Below are positions 43,760-53,147 of a stretch of 64,000 nucleotides of DNA, one piece after another. The stretch spans positions 124,001 through 188,000 of the forward strand of contig NZ_JAFLRH010000019.1 in the NCBI RefSeq assembly GCF_017310645.1, read 5' to 3'. Under the pieces are notes generated by a model. That model saw only the letters and a program-made list of their open reading frames with translations. It ran no database searches and was not told where the DNA came from. The translations under genes were made by a program, and so were the position numbers. The stretch is from Paradesulfitobacterium ferrireducens (lineage in GTDB: Bacteria; Bacillota; Desulfitobacteriia; Desulfitobacteriales; Desulfitobacteriaceae). Position 1 is the first letter of the stretch, and the number at the start of each line of letters is the position of its first letter.

Positions 43760-45088
43760 ATGCGTACTTTATTTAAAAATGCGACCATTGTCACAATGAA
43801 TGCAGAGCGCGAAGTAATCAAAGGTAATTTACTGGTGGACGGTTCCAAGATTGCCGCCATCGGGGATGTTGAAGACCCGGCCGCTCAGGTGATTGAGTTA
43901 AATGGGGACGTGTTGATTCCGGGCCTTATACAGACGCACATCCACCTGTGCCAGACCTTATTCCGCGGGCAAGCTGATGACCTCGAACTGTTGGATTGGC
44001 TCAAGCTCAAAATATGGCCTCTGGAAGGAGGGCATGATCCGGAATCTCTCTATGATTCTGCGCTCTTGGGAATCGGGGAACTGTTTTTAGGGGGAACGAC
44101 CGCGATTGTGGATATGGAAACCGTTCATCATACGGAACACGCTTTTCAGGCTATACTGGACAGCGGCATGCGGGCAATTTCCGGCAAATGCATGATGGAT
44201 GCGCCTGATGATGAGATCCCCCAAAGTTTGCACGAGTCGACAGACGCCTCTCTGCGGGAAAGCGTGGATTTATTTGAGAAATACCATGGTCAGGGGAATG
44301 GACGCTTAGAAGTTGCCTTTACCCCGCGTTTTGTCATATCCTGCACCGACCCGCTGCTGCAAGAGGTGGCGCGTCTGGCCCAAGAAAAAAAGGCCTTTGT
44401 GCATACCCATGCATCCGAGAACCGGGGAGAAATCGAAGTGGTGGAGCGGACCCGCAACCAGCGTAATATTGTGTTCTTAGAGAAAATGGGCTTGACCGGG
44501 CCTAATCTTATTTTGGCTCACTGTATCTGGCTGGATGACCGGGAGAAGGACATTCTGGTTCAAAGCCAGACCAGAGTGGCTCACTGCCCCTCATCCAACT
44601 TGAAGCTGGCTTCCGGAATTGCTCCTATTCCGGAACTGATGAGTCTCGGTGCTCAAGTATCACTGGGGGCGGATGGTGCACCCTGCAACAATAATTTAGA
44701 TGCTTTCCGGGAGATGCGGCATGCGGCCCTCATTCAGAAACCTCTCCATGGACCGACCGCGATGCCGGCTCAAAAGGTGTTTGAGTTGGCCACCTTAGGC
44801 GGAGCGAGGGCGATAGGGCATGAGCATGACCTGGGCAGCCTTGAAGTTGGAAAGAAAGCGGATTTGGCAGTGGTAAGCCTGGATGGGCTCCATACCTGGC
44901 CCCATGAACAAGTTGATATTTATTCCCAGCTCGTATACCAAGCCCAGTCTTCGGATGTACGCCTGACCATGGTTGACGGCAAAATCGTGATGCAGGACCG
45001 GAAACTGAACACGATTGATGCTCCCCGCTTAAAGCAGAGCTCGACCCGTAGTTTGAAACGGGTTTTGCAAAGAGTAGGGTTAGACTAA
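43760..45088 (+). CDS. Amidohydrolase of the SsnA/TrzN/guanine deaminase type
   Basis: The protein has 442 residues of the metal-dependent hydrolases: QTHIHLCQTLFRG near 65 (metal His-x-His), HTHASENRGEIE near 215, LAHCIWLDD near 250 and SLGADGAPCNNNLDAF near 300. This set occurs in guanine, 8-oxoguanine and S-adenosylhomocysteine deaminases and in SsnA. The neighbouring adenine deaminase and hydroxylase make guanine deamination to xanthine the best guess. ATG 43760 follows GGGGGG. Confidence 0.82.
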   Translation: MRTLFKNATIVTMNAEREVIKGNLLVDGSKIAAIGDVEDPAAQVIELNGDVLIPGLIQTHIHLCQTLFRGQADDLELLDWLKLKIWPLEGGHDPESLYDSALLGIGELFLGGTTAIVDMETVHHTEHAFQAILDSGMRAISGKCMMDAPDDEIPQSLHESTDASLRESVDLFEKYHGQGNGRLEVAFTPRFVISCTDPLLQEVARLAQEKKAFVHTHASENRGEIEVVERTRNQRNIVFLEKMGLTGPNLILAHCIWLDDREKDILVQSQTRVAHCPSSNLKLASGIAPIPELMSLGAQVSLGADGAPCNNNLDAFREMRHAALIQKPLHGPTAMPAQKVFELATLGGARAIGHEHDLGSLEVGKKADLAVVSLDGLHTWPHEQVDIYSQLVYQAQSSDVRLTMVDGKIVMQDRKLNTIDAPRLKQSSTRSLKRVLQRVGLD

Positions 45089-45121
45089 ACGAAAAGGGTA
45101 GTCAGAAGGGGTGTGGGAAGA

Positions 45122-46876
45122 ATGCCCGGCTGGAATGAGAGAATGGACCAGGCCCGGGGTTTGGCCAAGATTGATCTGGTTTTGCGCCATGCCATGCTGG
45201 TTAATGTGCTTTCGGGCGAGATTCACCGCTCCGATATCGGGATTCACAAGGGACAGTTCGTAGGCATTGGCTCGTATACAAAAGCGGAGCAGGAGCTGGA
45301 CCTTGAGGGAAAATATGTTGTACCCGGGTTAATCGATGGGCACGTGCATATCGAAAGCTCCCAGCTCTGTCCGGAAGAGTTCTGTTCCCTACTCCTGGCT
45401 CACGGAGTAACCGGCGCTGTGGTCGATCCGCACGAGATTGCCAACGTGCTGGGGGTTAAAGGGATAAGATATATTCTTAACAGTCTTGCCCCTCTTCCTT
45501 TTAACGGCTTTGTGGTGCTCCCTTCCTGTGTTCCGGCCACAGAACTTGAAACGTCCGGGGCCCGGCTGAGTGCGCGGGAACTCAAAGAGTTTGTGGGACA
45601 CCCGCGCGTCATTGGTTTAGGGGAAGTTATGGATTATCCGAGTGTGCTCTCAGGTCAATCAGACATGGTGGCTAAACTTGAACTCCCCCTGCCCTTGAAA
45701 GACGGGCATGCTCCGGGAATTGCCGCAGAAGATCTGAATGCCTATTTCCTGGCCGGAATCGTAACGGAACATGAGTGTTCCACGGCCGCCGAAGCCAGGG
45801 AACGTTTGCGCCGCGGTTTTCGGCTGATGCTCCGGGAAGGAAGTGCCGCCAAGAATCTCTTGGATTTGCTCCCGGCCGTGAACAGTGAGAATGCCCAGCG
45901 CTGCCTGCTGGTGACCGATGACCGTCATCCTGCAGATCTTTTAATTGAAGGAAGCATAGACCACTTAGTGCGCCTGGCCATAAAAGCCGGGCAGCCGCCG
46001 GTAAGAGCGGTGCAGATGGCGACAATCAATGCGGCCCAAGCCATGGGACTTTCCGGACTAGGGGCTGTGGCTCCGGGTTATCAGGCGGATTTTGTGATCC
46101 TGAATGAGCTTGAGTCATTTGAAATTAGCGCGGTGTACTGGCGGGGACGAAGTGTGAGCGCAAATGGGAAAAGGCCCATATTCAAACATTACGGGTTAGA
46201 GGGCCTGACCGGGAGCGTGCATTTAGGGCCGTGGCATAGAGAAAAGCTGGAAATCAAGGTTCATTCTAAGCCGGCGCAATCCCAGGGACATTCATCAGTT
46301 GTCAGATGCAAAGTAAATGTCATTGGAATTCAAGCGCATTCCCTAGTGACCTCGGCCTTGACGGCGGAGCTGCCCGTACTTGAAAACGGATCTATCGTCC
46401 CTGATTCTGAACAAGATATCGCCAAGATCGCTGTACTTGAACGGCATCAGGCCAGCGGTCGTATCGGGATCGGGTTTATCAAAGGCTTAGGTTTAAAAAT
46501 GGGGGCGGTCGCTTCAACCGTGGCCCACGATTCGCATAACCTGGTGGTTGCAGGCATGAGCGACCGGGAAATGGATTTGGCCCTACGGACAGTACTTGAG
46601 ATGGGCGGCGGGTTGTGCCTGGTCGCCGGGGATAAAGTGATCGGCCAATTGCCTTTGCCCATTGCAGGACTCATGACGGACAAATCCCCGGAAGAAGTGG
46701 CTGCCCAGCTCGAACGGCTGCATGCCGCAGGGCACGATCTCGGGATGGCGTCAGATATTGACCCCTTTATGACCTTAGCTTTTATGTCCCTGCCGGTGAT
46801 TCCGGAGTTGAAGCTCACCGATCTAGGGCTGGTAGATGTGAGCCGCGCGCGCATTATGTCGGTGGTTATCAACTAA
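45122..46876 (+). CDS. ade: Adenine deaminase
   Basis: The protein has 584 residues, the usual Ade length. Motifs: GLIDGHVHIESSQLCPEEF near 72 and DPHEIANVLG near 105 (metal ligands), TEHECSTAAEA near 215, LLVTDDRHPADLL near 260 and the C-terminal SDIDPFMTLAFMSLPVIPEL. It converts adenine to hypoxanthine and ammonia. I choose ATG 45122, 10 bases after AGAAGGGG; GTG 45113 is too near the site. It feeds the hydroxylase encoded upstream. Confidence 0.92.
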   Translation: MPGWNERMDQARGLAKIDLVLRHAMLVNVLSGEIHRSDIGIHKGQFVGIGSYTKAEQELDLEGKYVVPGLIDGHVHIESSQLCPEEFCSLLLAHGVTGAVVDPHEIANVLGVKGIRYILNSLAPLPFNGFVVLPSCVPATELETSGARLSARELKEFVGHPRVIGLGEVMDYPSVLSGQSDMVAKLELPLPLKDGHAPGIAAEDLNAYFLAGIVTEHECSTAAEARERLRRGFRLMLREGSAAKNLLDLLPAVNSENAQRCLLVTDDRHPADLLIEGSIDHLVRLAIKAGQPPVRAVQMATINAAQAMGLSGLGAVAPGYQADFVILNELESFEISAVYWRGRSVSANGKRPIFKHYGLEGLTGSVHLGPWHREKLEIKVHSKPAQSQGHSSVVRCKVNVIGIQAHSLVTSALTAELPVLENGSIVPDSEQDIAKIAVLERHQASGRIGIGFIKGLGLKMGAVASTVAHDSHNLVVAGMSDREMDLALRTVLEMGGGLCLVAGDKVIGQLPLPIAGLMTDKSPEEVAAQLERLHAAGHDLGMASDIDPFMTLAFMSLPVIPELKLTDLGLVDVSRARIMSVVIN

Positions 46877-46948
46877 GACTTGCTTTACTCACGGAAAAAC
46901 TGATATAGTGGATAGCGGTAATAAGCATTCATAGAGGTGACAGGATTC

Positions 46949-47581
46949 ATGAACTTAGTTGATCTCACATTAGAAGGATTTACAGAGGAAGTTGCGTCTT
47001 CTTCTCCGGCCCCGGGCGGAGGAAGTGTGGCGGCGTATGCCGGGAGCCAAGGGTATGCCTTGGTTGCGATGGTTTGCCGCTTAACCATCGGCAGGGAAAA
47101 ATTTGCCGCAGTCGAAGGGGAGATGCGTGAGCTGCTCGACATTGCAGAAGACAAGGGAGAGCGCCTGTTATCCCTAGTCGATGAAGATACCCAGGGGTTT
47201 AAGGCGGTCATGGATGCCTTAAGCCTGCCCAAGTCGACGGATGAAGAGAAGGCAAAACGCCGGGAAGCCATGGAGAAGGCCACTTTTAAGGCTGCGGAAA
47301 TCCCTCTGCAGACCGCCAAACTCTGTCTGGAAGGCTTGCGTGAAGTTCCTAAGCTGCTGGACGGGGCAAATCCCAATGCTTTAAGCGATATGGGTGTGGC
47401 AGCGCTCATGTTTAAAGCCGGTTTGGACGGAGCGCTATATAATGTGCGCATTAACGCCATCAGCCTTAAAACGGAATTGAATAAGAAAGACCTGCTCAAT
47501 CTGGCAGACGCCTTTACTATGGAAGGTAATATTTTGGCCGCGGGAATTGCGCAAAAAGTAGCCGCCGGACTCACAGTATAA
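46949..47581 (+). CDS. Formimidoyltetrahydrofolate cyclodeaminase (FtcD C-terminal type)
   Basis: The protein has 210 residues of the cyclodeaminase/cyclohydrolase fold: SSPAPGGGSVAAYAGSQGYA near 17 and DTQGFKAVMDAL near 85, with NPNALSDMGVAALM near 140. In purinolytic clostridia the last purine intermediate, formiminoglycine, hands its formimino group to tetrahydrofolate, and this enzyme releases ammonia to give methenyl-THF. No transferase half is fused. ATG 46949 is preceded by GAGGTGA. Confidence 0.87.
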   Translation: MNLVDLTLEGFTEEVASSSPAPGGGSVAAYAGSQGYALVAMVCRLTIGREKFAAVEGEMRELLDIAEDKGERLLSLVDEDTQGFKAVMDALSLPKSTDEEKAKRREAMEKATFKAAEIPLQTAKLCLEGLREVPKLLDGANPNALSDMGVAALMFKAGLDGALYNVRINAISLKTELNKKDLLNLADAFTMEGNILAAGIAQKVAAGLTV

Positions 47582-47601
47582 TTAACGGAACAATAACCTC
47601 G

Positions 47602-48405
47602 ATGAGGAGGAAGTGGAACCTTTTGATCCGAAGAGGCAGTCTGTGGGAAATGACCGGACACGCCAGGGTAATTACCCTTATAGGTGCCGGAGGGAAAACA
47701 ACATCTCTGCAGCGCCTGGGACACGAAATTCAGACAAGCGGTCAGGAAGCTGTTCTCACGACCACGACCAAGGTGTGGCCTTTTCTTGAAGCCGACGTCT
47801 GGAGAAGCCCTGATCTACCCCCTCCGCGGGTGAATTCCACCGGTCTCTGGTTTTGGTATGCCCAAGAAGAAACTGAGAGCGGAAAGTGGCTGGGACCGGA
47901 AATTGGGATCATAGATCAAGCCCTGTCTGATTTTCTTCTTTATGAGGGCGGAAGCAGAGATAAAAACAGTAGCCGTGTGTGGGTCATCGAAGGAGACGGA
48001 GCTAAAGAGAAAAGCCTCAAATTCTGGGCTGGGCATGAGCCTCAAATCCCTTCCCGGACAGAGTGTGCTATCCTGGTTATGGACGGCAGTTTATGGGGTA
48101 AAAGACTTTCGGCTGCGGAGATGCACCGCCCTGAGTATGGCCGGGCCTTTCAAGGACGAGTCTTCGCTGCGGAATTCATAAGGGAATATCTTTTGACTTC
48201 ACCCGCGTTTTCTCCGGGTTATGCCCACATGTCCTGGGTAATAGTACTCAATGAAAAGGGGCTGGGAGAATTAGTGGGACTCGGGGATCTTATAGAAAAT
48301 GAGAATATAACCGGACTTTACCAAGCGCACCAAAGGCCAGGTCATTTGCGGCTGGCCGCTGGGGATTGCAGGAGCGGAGAAATGCGCTGGGCAGAGCTAT
48401 GGTAG
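47602..48405 (+). CDS. yqeC: YqeC-like selenium cofactor biosynthesis protein
   Basis: The protein has 267 residues. YqeC is found with selenium-dependent molybdenum hydroxylases and is needed to install the labile selenium. Visible features: ITLIGAGGKTTSLQRL, a P-loop-like motif near 32; LTTTTKVWP near 58; VIEGDGAKEKSLKFW near 135. The start is uncertain: ATG 47602 has no clear upstream site because AGGAGG lies just after it, and TTG 47623 would use that site. It is the last gene of the purine group before a terminator. Confidence 0.82.
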   Translation: MRRKWNLLIRRGSLWEMTGHARVITLIGAGGKTTSLQRLGHEIQTSGQEAVLTTTTKVWPFLEADVWRSPDLPPPRVNSTGLWFWYAQEETESGKWLGPEIGIIDQALSDFLLYEGGSRDKNSSRVWVIEGDGAKEKSLKFWAGHEPQIPSRTECAILVMDGSLWGKRLSAAEMHRPEYGRAFQGRVFAAEFIREYLLTSPAFSPGYAHMSWVIVLNEKGLGELVGLGDLIENENITGLYQAHQRPGHLRLAAGDCRSGEMRWAELW

Positions 48406-48413
48406 TGATAAAG

Positions 48414-48442
48414 AGTACTCCTAGACTTAGGGGTGCTTTTTT
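48414..48442 (+). terminator. Terminator after yqeC
   Basis: AGTACTCCTA (48414-48423) pairs with TAGGGGTGCT (48428-48437) with two G-T pairs and is followed by TTTTTT. Confidence 0.72.
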
Positions 48443-48522
48443 AGTGCCAAAGTTTAGCCGAATCTTACCGTTCACAGCTTGATTTCTGCATTTGGGGTTT
48501 AGTATTGAGTGATTAACCCGGT

Positions 48523-48551
48523 TTGAATTGATAAAACAGAAAATTCATAAT
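48523..48551 (+). promoter_or_regulatory. Possible promoter of the aryl-CoA ligase gene
   Basis: TTGAAT (48523-48528), 17-base spacer, CATAAT (48546-48551), about 95 bases before the start codon. Confidence 0.4.
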
Positions 48552-48645
48552 AGTATTACCATAGAGAAAGGCGGTTTCTTATAGAGTACAGATAAATCGG
48601 GAATATCCGCTAGACGCCTGGGGGGCATTGATGGGAGGGTTATTC

Positions 48646-49923
48646 ATGTCAACAGGAATCAAATTAAACTCCACTGCAGATTTAGAGACGATCCAGCTGC
48701 ACAAATTGAATCAGATGTTGGTCCACGTTAGCCATTTTAACGGATTCTATCAGGAAAAATTAGAATCTGTATGTTTACCGCTTCGGTCTTTGGATGAGCT
48801 GCAAAAACTTCCTTTTACTACGAAAAAAGAGCTGGTGGCTGATCAGACGGACTATCCGCCGCTGGGACGCAATCATACGTATCAGGAGTCTCATTATGTC
48901 CGATATCATCAAACATCGGGGACAACCGGGAGACCTCTGAAAGTCTTAGATACCCAAGAAAGCTGGGACTGGTGGCGTGACTGCTGGGTAGAAGTCTTTA
49001 AGTCAGCGGGGGTCACTGCAGACGATCGGGTGTTTTTGGCATTTTCGTTTGGACCGTTTATAGGATTCTGGTCAGCCTATGAAGCTGCCAAGAAAATCGG
49101 AGCCCTGGTCATTCCAGGGGGCGGCCAGTCATCCCCAGACCGTTTAAATAGCATGATCGAAAATAAAGCATCCGTCTTATTATGCACCCCGAGTTACGCT
49201 CTGCATTTAGCGGAATTAGCCGCGGAACAACACTTAGATATAAAAAATTCCAGGATTCGCAGATTGATTCTGGCCGGTGAACCTGGCGGGTCTATTCCAT
49301 CCGTCAGGGAACGTATTGAAAGCTCCTGGAATGCCAAGGTCTATGACCATGTGGGAATGACGGAAATGGGGGCTTACGGGTATTCGTGCTCTGCCCAAAA
49401 CGGGATACATGTCAATGAAGCGGAATTCATTGCCGAAGTGATTGATCCCAATACCCTTGAACCGGTGGCTGAGGGCGAAAAAGGAGAACTCGTACTTACG
49501 AATCTAGGTCGTTTAGGGTATCCGTTGATTCGTTACCGGACTGGGGATTTAGTTCAAAAAACCAGTGAACCCTGTGACTGTGGCAATAGCTACCGCTTTT
49601 TCCCGGGAGGGATTGTCGGGCGGGCTGATGATATGGTGGTTATCCGCGGGATAAACATTTATCCGCAATCCCTTGAGGCCATTATAAGAGAGTTTTCGGA
49701 GATCACTGAATTTAGGATTGTGTATTTCACTGAGGAAGAAATGAATCAGGTCAAAGTGCAGATCGAGACCAATACCCAGGAACTAAAAAGACAGTTGGAG
49801 AAAACACTTCGCGAAAGACTTGGCCTTAGGATCGATGTCGAAATCGTTGAGGCCGGGTCATTGCCAAGGTTTGAGATGAAGTCCAGACGGGTTTTGGACG
49901 AGCGTTTAAGGAAAACGTCTTAA
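48646..49923 (+). CDS. Phenylacetate-CoA ligase family (PaaK-like) enzyme
   Basis: The protein has 425 residues of the adenylate-forming PaaK branch: YVRYHQTSGTTGRPLKVLDT near 90 (ATP loop), DHVGMTEMGAYGYSC near 240, YRTGDLVQK near 297 and RADDMVVIRGINIYPQSLEA near 325. It activates an aryl or arylacetic acid to its CoA thioester. ATG 48646 follows GGGAGGG; ATG 48628 is less likely. Its place beside the benzylsuccinate-synthase-like genes suggests a substrate from aromatic degradation, but this is inference. Confidence 0.87.
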   Translation: MSTGIKLNSTADLETIQLHKLNQMLVHVSHFNGFYQEKLESVCLPLRSLDELQKLPFTTKKELVADQTDYPPLGRNHTYQESHYVRYHQTSGTTGRPLKVLDTQESWDWWRDCWVEVFKSAGVTADDRVFLAFSFGPFIGFWSAYEAAKKIGALVIPGGGQSSPDRLNSMIENKASVLLCTPSYALHLAELAAEQHLDIKNSRIRRLILAGEPGGSIPSVRERIESSWNAKVYDHVGMTEMGAYGYSCSAQNGIHVNEAEFIAEVIDPNTLEPVAEGEKGELVLTNLGRLGYPLIRYRTGDLVQKTSEPCDCGNSYRFFPGGIVGRADDMVVIRGINIYPQSLEAIIREFSEITEFRIVYFTEEEMNQVKVQIETNTQELKRQLEKTLRERLGLRIDVEIVEAGSLPRFEMKSRRVLDERLRKTS

Positions 49924-49969
49924 AAAACAAAGACTTGTAAAAATAGTAATTCTTTGAAGAATCATCTAA

Positions 49970-50004
49970 ATGTTATTAGGCTCGGCTTAATAACATTTTC
50001 TTTT
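49970..50004 (+). terminator. Terminator after the aryl-CoA ligase gene
   Basis: ATGTTATTA (49970-49978) pairs perfectly with TAATAACAT (49988-49996), followed by TTTCTTTT. The rest of 49924-50304 holds no gene that I can support; it is AT-rich and has two imperfectly similar stretches at about 50053 and 50205. Confidence 0.72.
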
Positions 50005-50304
50005 GCAAACTGGCCCTACAACATCCGTTTAAGACTCCATAAAAACGATTAAGGATTCTTTTCCTACTGTTAATAGGCTTTACCAACGCGTTTGTACAAT
50101 CGACATGTTATGATTAAGTTTAATAAACAGTTTCTCTATAACTAACTAATTGCGATTGATTAAACTTAGAACACTCTCGGTTAAAAACCTTGACCCAAAA
50201 TTAAAGGGATTTTCCAACTGTATTAGGGTTTTAACACCCACTTACCGTAACCAGGGTACAGCAACCCAGCAAAGGGCTCTTCTTAAAACGAATAGAATCA
50301 GGAC

Positions 50305-50535
50305 TTAGGCCGCCATCTGGTTCAAGGATTGCTCGATCTCCGCTAAATCCTTTTTCTCGAAGTGTTTGTACCAAGCATCAACGTGTTGGAGAGCGGAGAT
50401 TATAAAGGTCCTAAAATACCAATGCTTCGTACTGCGGACCCTCGCATCTTCGAGGGATTTGAGGGCAAAAACCGTTAAAAACCATCTTAATAATTGCTTT
50501 TGCTGGAGGAAAACCAATTTTAGTGTATCCCGCAA
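50305..50535 (-). CDS. Unrecognised small ORF, possibly a remnant
   Basis: The open frame has 76 codons beginning at TTG 50535, with no convincing ribosome site. The frame is open a few codons further upstream to a stop. The protein is basic and aromatic-rich (FLTVFALKSLEDARVRSTKH, WYFRTFIISALQHVDAWYKH) and ends SLNQMAA. It has the feel of the C-terminal end of a transposase or similar mobile protein, but I cannot name a family. It may be a fragment or may not be translated. Confidence 0.3.
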   Translation of the reverse strand: MRDTLKLVFLQQKQLLRWFLTVFALKSLEDARVRSTKHWYFRTFIISALQHVDAWYKHFEKKDLAEIEQSLNQMAA

Positions 50536-50599
50536 GGCAATAAAATAGCCCTCGGAAGATTATCCGAGAGCGTACAACTTAATCTTTGGAGGAATTAAC

Positions 50600-52672
50600 A
50601 TGAAAAGTAGAATAAAAGACTTTATGACCAGGAATGTAATTAAATTACATGTGGATGATACGATTAAAAAAGCAGCCGAAATAATGATCCAATACCGGAT
50701 TGACGGGATGCCGGTGGTAGATCTTAATGATAAATTAATAGGCATCTTTACCAAGACCCACGCTTTACGGGCCATTGGGATGGATGCAAGGGTTACAGTT
50801 GGGCAATTAATGGAGAAAAATATAATTACAATTAGTGAAAATGCTTTACCAGAGGAAGCGTTAAATATTCCTGTCGGGAGGCTTCCCGTTGTTAATGAGA
50901 AAGGGGAGCTTGTCGGTATTATTACCACGACCGATATTATGGGAGCGTTTCGACGCCAACTGGAGTATGCGGTCGAGGAACTTAATGCAATCATCGACTC
51001 CGGACATAACGCCATCATTGCCATTGATAGCAGCCATAAAATTATGGTTATCAATAAATCCGCTGAAAAACTCATCGGGGTTCCCGTGGAAGAGGCCATT
51101 GGCAAAGCGGTTGAAGATATTATTCCTGACGTAAATCTTACCACTGTAATCTATAGCGGGGTAGCTGAGCCTATCCAGAAAATCGTGATCGGTAAAACCG
51201 TGTTATTGGTTTACAAAAACCCTATTATTAGCAGGGGCAAAATCATTGGTGCCATCGGAATCTTTCAGGATATTTCGGAGTTGGAACAGATTTCATACGA
51301 ACTTAAAGTGGTTCAAGAAATGAATAATGAGTTGAATGCTATTCTGGATTTTTCCGCCGATGGCTTTGTCATCTCCAGCGGTCAAGGGGTCATTCTGAGA
51401 GATAATAAGTCAAGCCGGGCCATGCTTGGCATTAAAGAAGCAAGCATCGTCGGCAAGCACGTGACGTGGCTCATTGAAAACGGGTACACCTTTGAATCCC
51501 CGACCTTGAAAGTATTAGATAAAAAGGGGCCGGTCACGGTTATTCAGCACCTAAGTTCTGGCCGTGAAATCGTACATACCGGCACCCCGATTTTTGATGA
51601 GAATGGTAATATTTCTCGGGTCGTGGTGAACTTACGTGATTTATCGGAACTAAACTTTTTACGGGAACAACTGAGAGAAGCTCAAAGCTTATCAAGCAAA
51701 TATTTTAATGAATTGGATAAGTTTCGAAAGGAACAACTGCGCAAAGAGGTTATCATACAAAGTGCGGTTATGGAGAAAAAACTTGAAACTGCCATTAAAG
51801 TAGCGCAGGTTGATTCAACGGTCTTACTCTTAGGGGAGTCCGGAGTAGGAAAAGAGCAAATCGCAGGGATTGTACACGGAGCCAGCAATCGTGCCAAAAA
51901 TCCTTTTATCAAATTAAACTGTGCCTCCATTCCGCCAAATCTAATCGAATCCGAGCTTTTTGGATATGAAGGCGGTTCCTATACCGGTGCAAGCAAAGAG
52001 GGACGTCCCGGTTTGTTTGAAATCGCGGATGGAGGAACCTTGTTCTTGGACGAGATCGGGGAGTTGCCTTTTGATATGCAATCCAAACTCTTAAGAGTAT
52101 TACAGGAGAAAGAAATTTACCGGGTAGGCGGACGCAAGCCTATCAAATTAGATGTACGCATTATCGCTGCGACCAATAGAGATTTGGAGCAAATGATCAA
52201 AGCGGGAAAATTCCGCCAGGATCTATTCTATCGCCTTAATGTCATATCGATCTTGATACCGCCGTTAAGAGATAGGAAAGAAGATATCCCTCCTCTTATC
52301 CATCACTTTCTTGAGAAATATAACCAGAAGTACAATAAACAAAAAAAGATATCTCCTCAATTATTGGAACGGTTTATCTATCACGAATGGAAAGGAAATA
52401 TTAGGGAACTGGAAAACACGATCGAAAGATTGGTTGTACTTAGCCCAAGAGATTTAATCGATTTGGATTTTTTAATTGATGGAAACCAGGATAATTCAAA
52501 CAAGGAACCGATGTCATTAAACCTAAAGGATGTTTTGGAGGAAACAGAAAAAAACTTGATTTTGCGTGTTTACGGGGAATGTGGAAGCACACGCAAAGCA
52601 GCTAAACTTTTAGGAATTGATCAATCAACAATTGTTAAAAAGATGAAACGCTATGCCCAAACTGATTCTTAG
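50600..52672 (+). CDS. CBS-PAS-sigma-54-dependent activator, probable bss/bbs regulator
   Basis: The protein has 690 residues: two CBS motifs (about 1-120; [20 protein letters not shown], then [14 protein letters not shown]), a PAS domain (about 125-235), a second PAS-like domain (about 240-350), an AAA+ ATPase (about 380-620) with Walker A GESGVGKE and GSYTGA in place of GAFTGA, and a Fis-type helix-turn-helix ([20 protein letters not shown]). Sigma-54 promoters with paired palindromes lie upstream of the next operon and at 61.06 kb. CBS domains often bind adenine nucleotides or SAM, so it may join energy state to hydrocarbon sensing. ATG 50600 follows GGAGGAA. Confidence 0.92.
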   Translation: MKSRIKDFMTRNVIKLHVDDTIKKAAEIMIQYRIDGMPVVDLNDKLIGIFTKTHALRAIGMDARVTVGQLMEKNIITISENALPEEALNIPVGRLPVVNEKGELVGIITTTDIMGAFRRQLEYAVEELNAIIDSGHNAIIAIDSSHKIMVINKSAEKLIGVPVEEAIGKAVEDIIPDVNLTTVIYSGVAEPIQKIVIGKTVLLVYKNPIISRGKIIGAIGIFQDISELEQISYELKVVQEMNNELNAILDFSADGFVISSGQGVILRDNKSSRAMLGIKEASIVGKHVTWLIENGYTFESPTLKVLDKKGPVTVIQHLSSGREIVHTGTPIFDENGNISRVVVNLRDLSELNFLREQLREAQSLSSKYFNELDKFRKEQLRKEVIIQSAVMEKKLETAIKVAQVDSTVLLLGESGVGKEQIAGIVHGASNRAKNPFIKLNCASIPPNLIESELFGYEGGSYTGASKEGRPGLFEIADGGTLFLDEIGELPFDMQSKLLRVLQEKEIYRVGGRKPIKLDVRIIAATNRDLEQMIKAGKFRQDLFYRLNVISILIPPLRDRKEDIPPLIHHFLEKYNQKYNKQKKISPQLLERFIYHEWKGNIRELENTIERLVVLSPRDLIDLDFLIDGNQDNSNKEPMSLNLKDVLEETEKNLILRVYGECGSTRKAAKLLGIDQSTIVKKMKRYAQTDS

Positions 52673-52681
52673 CGTAATCAG

Positions 52682-52766
52682 CGATGATGGTAGACATCAC
52701 CTTTTGTAACTCAATAATAGTCAGAGTTTGAAAACGAGGGTACTTTACTGATGATATTTATCATCG
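52682..52766. promoter_or_regulatory. Paired enhancer palindromes upstream of the bss-like operon
   Basis: Copy 1 (52682-52699) is CGATGAT-GGTA-GACATCA; copy 2 (52749-52766) is TGATGAT-ATTT-ATCATCG. Both are 7+4+7 dyads, with centres 67 bases apart. Copy 2 ends 53 bases before the -24 element. The same dyad is found twice before the bbsA-like gene. Confidence 0.78.
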
Positions 52767-52818
52767 AAATGTTTACAGAAAATTCAGAAAGGATGCCATA
52801 TTGAGAATCGTCTCAAGA

Positions 52819-52834
52819 TGGCACGATATTTGCA
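52819..52834 (+). promoter_or_regulatory. Sigma-54 promoter of the bss-like operon
   Basis: TGGCACG-ATAT-TTGCA is a full match to the -24/-12 consensus with correct spacing. The first gene (bssC-like) begins about 108 bases downstream. Confidence 0.92.
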
Positions 52835-52941
52835 ATATTCTAGTGTTACATTGTAAATCTTTCGCTGCTTTTTATCACGGGAGGTGATTGTGCTTAAGAA
52901 AGTATTGTAAATATATCCAAATTTAAGGGGGGTGCTAAGCA

Positions 52942-53124
52942 ATGGCTAACTGTGCGCAATGTAAGTCTTTCTTTCCGATTCCGGAAGATGCTGATGATTT
53001 TGAGCCGGGTAAAGGTGACTGTGTCCGTGAAGAACAGGACGCAAAAGGTAAATGGTGGGAGTCAAAACCTGTTATGGGCGACAAAGTGGCAGATAAGTGC
53101 CCTAAATTTGCTCAGAAAAAATAA
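52942..53124 (+). CDS. Benzylsuccinate synthase gamma-subunit-like protein
   Basis: The protein has 60 residues, the size of BssC (about 60). It begins with ANCAQCKSFFPIPEDADDF, then GKGDCVREEQ, KGKWWESKPV and DKCPKF: four cysteines for the HiPIP-like [4Fe-4S] cluster described for the small subunits. It lies 23 bases upstream of the alpha subunit gene, as in the bssC-A-B order of toluene degraders. BssC shields the active site of the large subunit. RBS GGGGGGTG precedes ATG 52942. Confidence 0.87.
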   Translation: MANCAQCKSFFPIPEDADDFEPGKGDCVREEQDAKGKWWESKPVMGDKVADKCPKFAQKK

Positions 53125-53147
53125 ACAATTAGGGAGGTGACGGTAAA

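Noticed and set aside
46885..47724. 279-codon minus-strand frame over the cyclodeaminase gene
   Set aside because: It is serine-rich shadow sequence antisense to a clear FtcD-type gene.
48414..48442. Structured RNA after yqeC
   Set aside because: A plain stem followed by six T is adequately explained as a terminator.
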